Positions 51,700-60,052 of a stretch of 64,000 nucleotides of DNA are shown one piece after another; the first letter of the stretch is position 1, and each line of letters opens with the position of its first letter. A program made the position numbers and the translations under genes. The stretch is from an uncultured Pseudomonadales bacterium (GTDB lineage Bacteria > Pseudomonadota > Gammaproteobacteria > Pseudomonadales > Azotimanducaceae), in the NCBI GenBank assembly GCA_951813295.1, contig CATOTI010000002.1:2542001-2606000 (forward strand), read 5' to 3'. The notes below the pieces were generated by a model. That model made no database searches, was not told the origin of the DNA, and saw only the letters and a list, made by a program, of their open reading frames with translations.

Positions 51700-52694
51700 G
51701 AACCGGCCTTGGCCACGACGCCGGCGATGACCTGGTCGATTTCGACGCCTTCCGACTCGGCGAGATAGTTCATCTGCAGGCGATGTCGAAGGACCGGTGG
51801 TGCGAGGAAATTGACGTCATCGCTGATGACGTGGTAGCGGCCTTGAAGGAGCGCACGAGCGCGTGCACCGATGGCGAGGAACGTTGCGGCGCGAACGCTT
51901 GCCCCGTAGCTCACGTAACGGCTCACGACGTCCGGCGCGCGGGGATCGGCCGGACGCGTCAGGCGCACGATGTCGACCGCCCGGGCGATCAACTCGTCGC
52001 TCATCGGCACTTCGCGAACGAGGTCGCAGTAGGCGTTCAGCGCGCTGGCGTCCGTGCGGGCGTCGAGCGCTTCAACGTCGATTCCGGTGGTGTTGCGTTT
52101 GACGACATCGGCTTCTTGCTCGGCATCGAGGTAATCGAGCAGGACGTTGAAGACGAATCGGTCGAGCTGCGCTTCTGGCAGGGGGTAGGTTCCCTCCAGC
52201 TCGATCGGGTTCTGTGTCGCCAGCACGACGAAGGGCGGATCGAGGGGATAGGTCGTACCGCGCGCGGTCACACGGGATTCCTGCATTGCCTCGAGCAACG
52301 CCGCCTGCGTTTTCGGCGGCGAGCGGTTGATCTCGTCGGCGAGCAGGACGTTGGTGAAGATCGGTCCGGCTTCGAAACGCCACTGGCGGCGTCCGGTCGC
52401 CGGATCTTCGTCGAGCAGATCCGTGCCGGTGACGTCCGTCGGCATGAGGTCGGGCGTGAATTGAATCCGCTTGAAGTCGAGCCCGAGCGCTTGCGCGAGG
52501 GTGCGGACGAGTAGCGTTTTTGCCGTCCCCGGCAGACCCGTCATCAGGCAGTGTCCGCGGATGAGGGTCGCGATGAGGATCTGCTCGAGTGCGGCATCCT
52601 GCCCAACGATGATGGTCCCGACGGCTTGCTTGAGCGACGACATCGTCGCGTGGAAATCGTGGACGAGCTGCTCGGTGGCGGCGGTTTCGGTCAT
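51696..52694 (-). CDS. MoxR-family AAA+ ATPase
   Basis: 332 residues. Walker A is GLPGTAKT (53-60), Walker B is LLADE (about 117-121), sensor 1 lies in ATQNPIELEGTYPLPEAQLDRF, and the C-terminal lid has RATFLAIGARARALLQGR. MoxR ATPases act as chaperones that mature or activate protein complexes with VWA partners; three VWA-like genes surround it. It has no membrane segment. Its position between TPR/peptidase and DUF58 genes is coupled at both ends. Confidence 0.96.
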   Translation of the reverse strand: MTETAATEQLVHDFHATMSSLKQAVGTIIVGQDAALEQILIATLIRGHCLMTGLPGTAKTLLVRTLAQALGLDFKRIQFTPDLMPTDVTGTDLLDEDPATGRRQWRFEAGPIFTNVLLADEINRSPPKTQAALLEAMQESRVTARGTTYPLDPPFVVLATQNPIELEGTYPLPEAQLDRFVFNVLLDYLDAEQEADVVKRNTTGIDVEALDARTDASALNAYCDLVREVPMSDELIARAVDIVRLTRPADPRAPDVVSRYVSYGASVRAATFLAIGARARALLQGRYHVISDDVNFLAPPVLRHRLQMNYLAESEGVEIDQVIAGVVAKAGS

Positions 52695-54874
52695 TGATTG
52701 AGTTCCAACAGAAGTTCTAGGGCGGGACGAAAACGAGGCGCGATCTCCAAAGCAGCGAGCGTACTCGCCAGCGCGCCATCGTTTTGGCCCGCGGCTTGTT
52801 CGGCCCGCGCGAGTTCAAGGTAGAGACTCGCACGGTCGACGGGATCGAGGGCGAGGGCCGCACGGAATTCATCCTGCGCCTCGGCAAAGCGATCGTGATG
52901 AGCGAGCAGCTCGCCGGCCTTGATCCGTGACCCGAGGTCGAACGGCGCGACGAGTGCTAAGGATCGGGCGACCTCGACCGCCGCTTCCGTGTCGGGCGCC
53001 GCATGCTCGAGATAGGCGGCGAGTGGTGCGGGATCCCGACCTCCTTTCTGCCAGAACTTCAGGCGTACCGCTTGGGCTCGATCAATCTCGCCGAGCGCGG
53101 CATGCGCCTCGGCGAGCACCGTATAGGTGTGGCCGTTCTCGACGAAGTCGGGGTAGTTCGCGATCGCCGTTTCCGCCGCGACCTGCGCGCCGGCCCAATC
53201 GCCTTCGTTCGCGGCGGTGAAGGCCGCTTGGGCGGCGTTCCGCCAAATGTCGAGATCGATCGATCCGAAGCGCTCGTCGAGATAGGCGAAGAACTGCGCG
53301 TCGAATTCGTCGATCGTCACGTCGAGCGCGGATTCGAAAGCGCGCACGTTGTCGAGGCCTTCGCGATAGCCCACAAGGATGCGTTGTAGACCGGGGAGGC
53401 CGAACTCGGCTTCGATGAACTCGCAGATCAACCCGGCCTGCGTATACGACACGCCGATCTGTTCCGGGTATTGCGGGCGGATGAAACCTTCGTCGAGGCG
53501 CGCGACGCCGAGCAGCTTCTCGTTCTGCAATGCGTCGATGAACGGAATGGGAATCGAGCGTCTCTTGGCGGGCCCCGTGCGCCATTCCTCGAAAACCGAC
53601 ACGCCTTCGCTGAACCAGCGTGAGACCCGGTTGTCGGTCGCACCCAGCGTGATGATGTGGGCTGCTTCGTGCCAAAGCGCGCTCGACCAGTCGAAGCCTT
53701 CTTCGATGGTGCGTGCCCGTGGGCTATCCATCACGACGACGTTGCCGAAGGCGGCGCCCAGGATCCCGATCCCCGGCAGGCCCGAGGTCCGGACGGCGAA
53801 GTCTTCGTGCGTCGGATGCAGCTCGATGATCACGCGACCCTTGGTCTGATAGTCGTAGCGTGCACCGAATTCCTCGAGTGCTCGGCGGGCGAGCGACACC
53901 GCTTGTGACTTCAGCGGACCGTGTTCGTCGGCGTGTAACCAGACCGTAAGGTCACCTTCGGTGACCCGTACGTAGTCATCCATCGCATCGAGGAGTCTCA
54001 ATGTGTTGACGACCTCTGCGTTGTAGGGGTCGCCTTCGTAAGCAATCTCGAGGTGCTTTCGCGCGTCGTCGAATCGATCGACGCGCAGCAGGTTGAGGCC
54101 GAGCGTCGCATGCGCGTGCCAGAGCTTCGGCTGAATCGCGACGGCGTGCTCGAACATCGCGACCGCTTCTTTGTACCGTCGCGTGATGATGTAGAAATGG
54201 CCGATGTCGACGAGGGCCTGACCGCTGGCCGGCGCCTCGGCGAGGGCGGCTTGTTGGTGAGCGCTTGGCAGGGCATCGCCCAAATGGTCGATCGCGGCGA
54301 GTAGCGCGAGCGCCCGCACGCGGTCGAGCGGATCTTCGGCGGCGGCGATCGGGGCGACGAGTTCGCGCGCCGACTCGGTGCGACCCGCCTCGATGTCGAG
54401 AAAGGCGTTCATGAGGACGGCGTCGGCGTTGTCCGGCGAAAGGGCGAGGATCTCGGCGGAGAGCTGTCTCGCCCGACCTTCGAATCGATCAACCGCCATA
54501 CGCGCAAGTCCGAGACGGGCGTTGATGTGGTCGGGGTCGAGGCCGAGTGCTTCCTGGAACAAACGTTCGGCGTCGCGGACCTGATGGATTTTTTGATAAA
54601 GCGCGCCCCAGAAATAGCGCGCATCGGCGGATGGGGTTCGCTCGTTGATCGCCCGAAAGATGCCGTTGGCGAGTCGGGCGTCTCCTAGCCGTGTGAGGGC
54701 ACGGGCCCGCACGAGATCGTCCGTTCCGTCGGCGAGACGCAGCAAACACACGTTGCCGCCGTCGGCATCGCTCAGCGCGATGCGTTCACAGTCCTCGATC
54801 GGATCCGCGTAGAGGCTCGGCCCCGGTGAGAAGACAACGGCGAGGAAGGCGATGCGGAAAGCCTGGCGCTTCAA
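52691..54874 (-). CDS. TPR protein with HEAAH gluzincin-like peptidase domain
   Basis: 727 residues with a signal peptide (about 1-23). Residues 30-300 are TPR repeats (ANGIFRAINERTPSADARYFWG, ARLGLARMAVDRFEGRA, HATLGLNLLRVDRFDDARKHLEIA). A peptidase-MA-like domain follows at about 330-560, with WHEAAH (zinc motif at 402-406) and WFSEGVSVFEEW carrying the third ligand. More TPRs lie at about 590-727. It is probably periplasmic. Proteolytic activity is likely but untested. A member of the coupled MoxR operon. Confidence 0.85.
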   Translation of the reverse strand: MKRQAFRIAFLAVVFSPGPSLYADPIEDCERIALSDADGGNVCLLRLADGTDDLVRARALTRLGDARLANGIFRAINERTPSADARYFWGALYQKIHQVRDAERLFQEALGLDPDHINARLGLARMAVDRFEGRARQLSAEILALSPDNADAVLMNAFLDIEAGRTESARELVAPIAAAEDPLDRVRALALLAAIDHLGDALPSAHQQAALAEAPASGQALVDIGHFYIITRRYKEAVAMFEHAVAIQPKLWHAHATLGLNLLRVDRFDDARKHLEIAYEGDPYNAEVVNTLRLLDAMDDYVRVTEGDLTVWLHADEHGPLKSQAVSLARRALEEFGARYDYQTKGRVIIELHPTHEDFAVRTSGLPGIGILGAAFGNVVVMDSPRARTIEEGFDWSSALWHEAAHIITLGATDNRVSRWFSEGVSVFEEWRTGPAKRRSIPIPFIDALQNEKLLGVARLDEGFIRPQYPEQIGVSYTQAGLICEFIEAEFGLPGLQRILVGYREGLDNVRAFESALDVTIDEFDAQFFAYLDERFGSIDLDIWRNAAQAAFTAANEGDWAGAQVAAETAIANYPDFVENGHTYTVLAEAHAALGEIDRAQAVRLKFWQKGGRDPAPLAAYLEHAAPDTEAAVEVARSLALVAPFDLGSRIKAGELLAHHDRFAEAQDEFRAALALDPVDRASLYLELARAEQAAGQNDGALASTLAALEIAPRFRPALELLLELNQ

Positions 54875-55749
54875 GGCTGAGCTTCCGCTTCAGCTTCGAG
54901 GATCGCGATCTCGATCAGGAGTTCCTGGAGCTTTTCGAGGTACTCACCCGGCGGCATCGAATTTTTCGTTGCGCGTAGCGCCACGACCTCATCCTCGAGC
55001 GCTTCCAACGCCGTGCGGGTACCGATGTCGTAGTCCGTCGTCGTGGCGACACGCGCCAGCCGCATCGGCGCCTCGACTTCGGTCCTGAGCGCATGTTCCG
55101 AAGCCAGCCGTCGATCGGCCTCGAAATGCGCCTCGATCGAGCGCTCTACGTAAGCGAATGCCTCGTCGGCCGAAATGGCGCCGTTCTTGTCGGTATCCGT
55201 TTCATCGAGGGTCAGTCCTTCGGCGAAGTAACGCCCGAACACCGTCGAGATCTGTTCCTGGCCGTTCTTCGTGGCGGTGAAAACGATCCGGTTGTCGGCC
55301 GCGAGCGCCTCGAAAACGGCGCCGCTCGCACTCGTAGCGAGCACGACCAACTGACTATCGGTGCGCAGGCTCGACAGCCAATCGGCGAGATCGACGCCCG
55401 TCGGGTCGGGCCCGCGCAGGTGGTATCGATAGTTGCGTGAGTCGTACGAGCCGTGCCCGAGCATCACGACGATCGCCGTGTCGTCCGTTTCTGTGGATGC
55501 GGCGAGGTCGCGGATCGCGGCAGCCAGCGAATCCCGGTTGGCTTCGCCCGCCGCGAGAACGTTGACCGACCCGAGTTCGCTCAGAGCGTCGGCGATCGTC
55601 TCGGCTTCCTGATTGAAGACCTGGTCATAGTCGGCGTCCCCGCCGAAACCCGCTACGACCAGCGCGTGGGTCGCGGTGAAGGCGTTGCCGGTGGTGACGA
55701 GGAGTCCGCCGATCAGGGCGTGGCGCAGCGCGCGCGACAACCGGCTCAT
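54871..55749 (-). CDS. Caspase-fold (C13-like) protein lacking the catalytic Cys, with EF-hand loop
   Basis: 292 residues with a signal peptide (about 1-27). The legumain/caspase-like core shows LVVAGFGGD, the catalytic-type His in LGHGSY (H99) and the strand QLVVLATSASGA (133-144). The nucleophile Cys expected in that strand is replaced by Ser/Ala (S140, A141, S142). A canonical 12-residue EF-hand loop D185-x-D187-x-N189-G-x-I-x-x-x-E196 follows. It looks like a calcium-binding pseudoprotease, probably periplasmic. ATG 55749 overlaps the upstream VWA stop by four bases; a longer frame to 55815 is read-through of that gene. Confidence 0.8.
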   Translation of the reverse strand: MSRLSRALRHALIGGLLVTTGNAFTATHALVVAGFGGDADYDQVFNQEAETIADALSELGSVNVLAAGEANRDSLAAAIRDLAASTETDDTAIVVMLGHGSYDSRNYRYHLRGPDPTGVDLADWLSSLRTDSQLVVLATSASGAVFEALAADNRIVFTATKNGQEQISTVFGRYFAEGLTLDETDTDKNGAISADEAFAYVERSIEAHFEADRRLASEHALRTEVEAPMRLARVATTTDYDIGTRTALEALEDEVVALRATKNSMPPGEYLEKLQELLIEIAILEAEAEAQP

Positions 55750-57935
55750 ATTCCGCCCCCGAGGCGTCGAAAACCCCACTCGGCGACTTTCAGAAGAAGC
55801 AGCAGCAGGAACCAAGCCGGCGCATCCCAGAGCGGCTCCCGAATCTGTTCGCGGATACCCGTTGATGAGAGCTCGATCGCATCGGCGATCGCGTCGACGT
55901 CATCGGCTGACCACAGTCGTCCGCCTGTGCGTTGCGCAAGATCGGCGAGATACGCCCGGTCGGCGGCCGGTGCAAAAAACTCCTCGTCGACGCCCGTGAT
56001 ATTGGCAAGCCGCGCGAGGCCTCGCGTGCGCTCGCCTTCGAAATCGACTGAGACCAGATGCGTGCCCGACGCCGAGGTCGGCACCGTCGCCTCGTAACCG
56101 TTACCCGTGGGCAGAAGTGCGACCGTCTCGGTCGCACCGTTTGACGCGCGAACGGTCGCTGTCGGTGGGGCGTCGATCGGCACGAACTGCGCATCGCGAG
56201 CGCTCGCTTTGATTCGCAACAGACCGCCTTCGGTTTCGACGACGAGTTTTTCGCGCTGTTGCGATAGCCCGGCGAGATGGCGGATGAGTTGTCGCCAGAA
56301 GCGTTCATGGCGCGAATCATCCGCGGGCGCCTGCATCTTCCAGCGCCAGGTACTCGCGGTGGCGAGCACCATCGTGCGACCGAAGCCGACGACCTGCTCG
56401 ACGAGCAGAGGCTGTGCTTCGACACCGGGGGTCGACGGCTGGAAGTTGAGCAGTGTCGAAGCGGCCGGTTTGACCGCGCTGATCAATTGGTAGTCGGCGA
56501 GTTCGGGAAGCGTGTCCCATCCGTCCTGTCCGAGGTCCAACGTATCGGTGTTGGATCCTTCGTCCGTCGGCACGGCGAACCCGGTCACCGATTGATAAGT
56601 CGAACCGTCGTCTCGTCGCAGATAAATCGGCAAGGTCTTGGCCAACGGTTGTGCGTCCCAGCCGCCGTCGGTCAGCGCGTTGCGCCCGGCGATGACGAGC
56701 AAGCTGCCACCGCGATCGACGACGAACGACTCCAGTTGCGTGTGCTGCTCACTGGAAAACTCTGTCGCGGCGATACTGCCGAGGATGATCAGGTCGTATG
56801 CGAAGAGTGCTTCGAGATCCGTGGGGAAGCCTTCGGCCAGGGCTTCCCGTTGGAGGCCCTGCTGCAAGGATTTTCGGGGCGAGGTCTTCAGCCACGTACC
56901 GAGATCGATGGCGTCGTCCGCCGCCGCCGCGCGGCGCACGAATTTGAACTCCCAGCGTGGCTCCCCTTCGAGGTAGAGCACACGGAAGCTGCGCTCGTCG
57001 ATGCTCATTCCGGCGGTACGGGTGTTGTTCTTGCTGATGGGGTCGAGAATGCCGTCGTCGGGTACGACCTCGAAACGCAGCTCCCGCAATCCCGCCGCTT
57101 CGGTCGGAACGGTGATCCGCGCGACGGTAGTGCCGGTACCGGTGAGGACGACGGGCTCGCTCGCGACGACGTCGGCACCTTCGGTCACCCGGATGCGCGC
57201 AGTACGATCGGTGTCGTGGCGAATGGCGACCCGAGCGACGACATCGGCGCCGACGTTGCTACTTGGCGGCAGATCGACGTACTCGAGTTCGAGATCGTTC
57301 GGCAGGATGTCCGGCCCAACCGCAACGCTGTGCACGGGCGTCTTCACCGACGTGAAACGGCTGGGGTCTTCGAGGCGGTTCTCCGCACCGTCCGAGAGCA
57401 GGACGATCCCCGCGAGAGCCGTCGCCGAAAGCGATTCGGCGATGTCGGCAATGGATTCCTGCAATCGCGTTCGTCCGTCGGCGAGGAACGGTTGCGCGAT
57501 TTCACCGTCGGACGTGGTTACAGACTCGCGCACGATGAAGGTATGGACGTCGACGCCGTCGCCCAAACGCTCGCGAAGCTCGTCGTGGGCGCGTTCGGCG
57601 ATCGCGAGTCGCGTCGTCCCGCGCGCTTCGAGGCCCATGCTGGCTGATGCATCCACGGCGATTGCCACGGTATTGACGCCCTGCGCCAGACGCGCGATTT
57701 CGAGCACGGGCTGGGACAGGATCAGTCCGACGAGCGCGATGGCAGCCCACTGCAGCGCGAGCACCGGAAGCCGATAGGCGAATCGGATCCGCTTGATTGC
57801 ACGACCGAAGAAGAGCGTCGCGACCGCAATGAGCGTGGCGACGCCCAAACCCCACCAGATGAAGTCAGGATGATTGAGTTCGAGCGTCCCCGCCGCGAAG
57901 GCGCTCTCCGGATACTTGAAGAGCCACTCGAGCAT
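55746..57935 (-). CDS. VWA-domain membrane protein with glutamine-amidotransferase-like region
   Basis: 729 residues. Helices lie at about 28-45 and 57-76. A VWA domain follows with MIDAS D95-A-S-A-S99. A class-I-glutaminase-like alpha/beta part (about 325-540, RVLYLEGEPRWEFKFV, LIILGSIAATEFS) lacks an obvious catalytic Cys. C-terminal beta domains and a final membrane helix (about 705-722) complete it. This is the architecture of large VWA/GAT-like proteins in DUF4159-MoxR operons. Four bases separate it from the DUF4159 gene; it overlaps the caspase-like gene. Confidence 0.85.
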   Translation of the reverse strand: MLEWLFKYPESAFAAGTLELNHPDFIWWGLGVATLIAVATLFFGRAIKRIRFAYRLPVLALQWAAIALVGLILSQPVLEIARLAQGVNTVAIAVDASASMGLEARGTTRLAIAERAHDELRERLGDGVDVHTFIVRESVTTSDGEIAQPFLADGRTRLQESIADIAESLSATALAGIVLLSDGAENRLEDPSRFTSVKTPVHSVAVGPDILPNDLELEYVDLPPSSNVGADVVARVAIRHDTDRTARIRVTEGADVVASEPVVLTGTGTTVARITVPTEAAGLRELRFEVVPDDGILDPISKNNTRTAGMSIDERSFRVLYLEGEPRWEFKFVRRAAAADDAIDLGTWLKTSPRKSLQQGLQREALAEGFPTDLEALFAYDLIILGSIAATEFSSEQHTQLESFVVDRGGSLLVIAGRNALTDGGWDAQPLAKTLPIYLRRDDGSTYQSVTGFAVPTDEGSNTDTLDLGQDGWDTLPELADYQLISAVKPAASTLLNFQPSTPGVEAQPLLVEQVVGFGRTMVLATASTWRWKMQAPADDSRHERFWRQLIRHLAGLSQQREKLVVETEGGLLRIKASARDAQFVPIDAPPTATVRASNGATETVALLPTGNGYEATVPTSASGTHLVSVDFEGERTRGLARLANITGVDEEFFAPAADRAYLADLAQRTGGRLWSADDVDAIADAIELSSTGIREQIREPLWDAPAWFLLLLLLKVAEWGFRRLGGGI

Positions 57936-57939
57936 CTCG

Positions 57940-58806
57940 CTAGTGGGTCATCGCGTAGATGATGACGTTGACGCCGACGCGATACGACTTCGTCGAGTAG
58001 TTCTCGAAGTAGAAATCGCCGTACGCCTCGCGCTCCCAGCCGTCGGCAACGTCGGTGTTGTGCGTGCCGATCACCATGAGCCGACCGTCGTCATCGACGT
58101 AGGCCCGGATCGAGGCGACGTCCATTGAGCCTTGTGGGTAGCGGTGAATCCACGGCGGTTCGGTGGGTCCGCGAAACGCGAAATCCCGCGCCGGAATCTG
58201 CGGCATTTCGTGCAGGTCGAAAACCGTGTGAAAGATCGGGTGGGTCGTCGGCAACGTCTGCCAGCGCTGCCCCGGCAGAACGTCACGCATCACGCGCTCG
58301 AAGTTCGCCCACTCGGCGTCGCCCCAGAAATCGTCCACCCACAAAAAGCCGCCCCGCTCGAGATACTCGGCCAGCGCGTCCTTTTCGTTCTTGGTAAGCG
58401 TCATGTAGCCGACGTCGGACATGAAGATCAGCGGCGAGTCACCCAGCTTCGGATCGGTCAGCCGACGCTTGATGGGTAAAGCACTCGTGACGATGGAGGT
58501 CAGCTCGTTCAAGCGTTTGGCGAAGTTTCGCTCGGCTTGCGGAAAATCCGTCTCCCAACGTTCCCACACCCGCCCGTCGTAGCCGTAGTACGCCTGACCC
58601 CACCCGCCGACGCTGTCGTACTGCACACGGGTGGGTTGAAAGTGCGTGAGGTCGAGCATGATGGCGGTGTCTTCTTCCGCGGCCACGTTGAGACCGAAGA
58701 ACGCGACAACGAGCCACGCCACGGACTGGCGCACGGTAGCCCCCAGCGACGCTCTCCTCGCGTCCGGCGCGCCGCGCGTCTTCGCTTTCGATTCTCGGGC
58801 GGTCAT
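57940..58806 (-). CDS. DUF4159 domain protein, first gene of the MoxR/VWA operon
   Basis: 288 residues. An N-terminal hydrophobic segment (about 28-42, SVAWLVVAFFGLNVAA) acts as signal or anchor. The DUF4159 domain includes GGFLWVDDFWGDAEW and HPIFHTVFDL, with GTHNTDVADGWE near the end. Proteins of this type resemble a glutaminase/ThuA-like fold and occur with VWA and MoxR genes; biochemical role unknown. ATG 58806 and GTG 58812 are both possible starts. All seven following genes are on the same strand with overlaps or a 4-bp gap. Confidence 0.85.
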   Translation of the reverse strand: MTARESKAKTRGAPDARRASLGATVRQSVAWLVVAFFGLNVAAEEDTAIMLDLTHFQPTRVQYDSVGGWGQAYYGYDGRVWERWETDFPQAERNFAKRLNELTSIVTSALPIKRRLTDPKLGDSPLIFMSDVGYMTLTKNEKDALAEYLERGGFLWVDDFWGDAEWANFERVMRDVLPGQRWQTLPTTHPIFHTVFDLHEMPQIPARDFAFRGPTEPPWIHRYPQGSMDVASIRAYVDDDGRLMVIGTHNTDVADGWEREAYGDFYFENYSTKSYRVGVNVIIYAMTH

Positions 58807-58950
58807 GGCCACAGATTAGAGGCGCTAGCGCGATGGGTATAGGGTCTGTTCGACCTCGGCCAGTCGAATCCGCCGCCTAGTTCGACTTCGCCTAGATCAT
58901 CGAGGCGCGCTGGTTGTGTTTACCGGCGTGCTGCACCCTAGGGATCGCTT

Positions 58951-59278
58951 CTAGCGCTGGGGACCTCGATCCGATCCGAGTAACGCGTCCACGGAGCTTC
59001 CCCAAGGGTTCGCCTCTGCATCGTAGAGGACGACGCGCGAATCGGGCGCCGCGTCGAACTCCGAAACGAACTCTTTCGTGAGCCGTTGTTCGGCGTGTCT
59101 CCACTAGTCAGCCAAACCTCCCTGGCGGAGGACGGGGAAGACGAGTTTGAGCTCGGCCTGACAGACCTCTTCGTCGACCAACCCACTCTTGAACTCGAAA
59201 TACACGTCCCGCGCATGAGAAACGTGGCTTATCGGGCTGAATCGCCAGATAGCCAACGGTAATCGTGACGATAAACAT
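58951..59278 (-). pseudogene. Decayed gene with a frameshift and an in-frame stop
   Basis: From ATG 59278 the minus strand encodes a signal-like MFIVTITVGYLAIQPDKPRF. Near 59228 the coding sense jumps to another frame that reads DVYFEFKSGLVDEEVCQAEL and ...FPVLRQGGLAD, reaches TAG at 59104-59106, then continues in the same frame with RLTKEFVSEFDAAPDSRVVL up to TAG 58951. Both parts have protein-like composition while the other frames do not. The original function is not recognisable. Confidence 0.5.
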
Positions 59279-59349
59279 CCCGATGAACTCGCCGATGAGA
59301 ACCCGACTCTTTCAGTGTCATCGATGCGATTCCTTGACCAAGAATCGTT

Positions 59350-59733
59350 TTATCGCGCCGCGAACCGGACGTCGTGGGGGAAGGTGTGCGACAGCGCAAC
59401 CACGTCGGTCGCGTCCGCCACCCAACACTCGTGGGAGACGAGCTTGCGTTTGTTCTTTGCCCACACCCAGCCGTCGATCGTGAAGATGCGTCGATCGTTC
59501 TCGGTGCGTACCCGAGCGCGGTTCTTCAGCATCAACTTTGGGTCCCCTCGGCCGTTGCGCCACATCGTCTCGATCGCCCGGACGCAGGAGGCAGCCACCT
59601 CGAAGCGTTGGGACATTGGTACGCCCTTGTAAGATGAGCTAACGGTCAACCCCGGTTCCGCGAAAGCCGGGGTCGCGTAAATCGACCCGGTAAGCACGAT
59701 CCCCGAAACAAGGGAAGCGAGTTGACGATTCAT
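59350..59733 (-). CDS. Small secreted protein with two cysteines
   Basis: 127 residues: signal peptide (about 1-25, ATPAFA) and a mature part of about 100 residues with two Cys (AASCVRAIE and HECWVADA) that could form a disulfide. It has alternating beta-type strands (NRARVRTENDRRIFTIDGWVW). I do not recognise a family. It is preceded by a 319-bp gap towards the winged-helix regulator, which is divergent. Confidence 0.7.
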   Translation of the reverse strand: MNRQLASLVSGIVLTGSIYATPAFAEPGLTVSSSYKGVPMSQRFEVAASCVRAIETMWRNGRGDPKLMLKNRARVRTENDRRIFTIDGWVWAKNKRKLVSHECWVADATDVVALSHTFPHDVRFAAR

Positions 59734-60052
59734 GGTGTCCTCCAGCGGTAATCATCGTTGCCTTGGGTTGGCGAGGAGGAAGGTGCGCGTCCTGCTGAGG
59801 TGAAGTCCTTTGGGAACTCTGATGTTTGGCTGATGATTCAGTGATGAAGGAAAAAACGAACCAAAACAGGACGTTGCAGAAAGAGAACTGAATCGGCACA
59901 AACGGTTGTTGTGCGTTTCGAGAGTTCTGGAGGTTGTCTCGGGAGCGAGCTCGTGGCCGCCGATCAGGCTTTTTTGCGAAGAAGGCGTCTCGGGATCGCG
60001 TGTCTCAAAACGACGTAGAATCGGTTTGCCGCGGGGCGTCAGGGGACCATGT
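59734..60052. other. Divergent intergenic region
   Basis: Spacer between the minus-strand secreted protein gene and the plus-strand winged-helix regulator. It holds the presumed promoters of both. The regulator frame stays open through its right part, but the sequence there has poor coding quality. I see no repeat or RNA gene. Confidence 0.4.

Noticed and set aside
56277..57647. Plus-strand open frame of 456 codons
   Set aside because: It is antisense to the VWA membrane protein, which has clear domains and operon overlaps.
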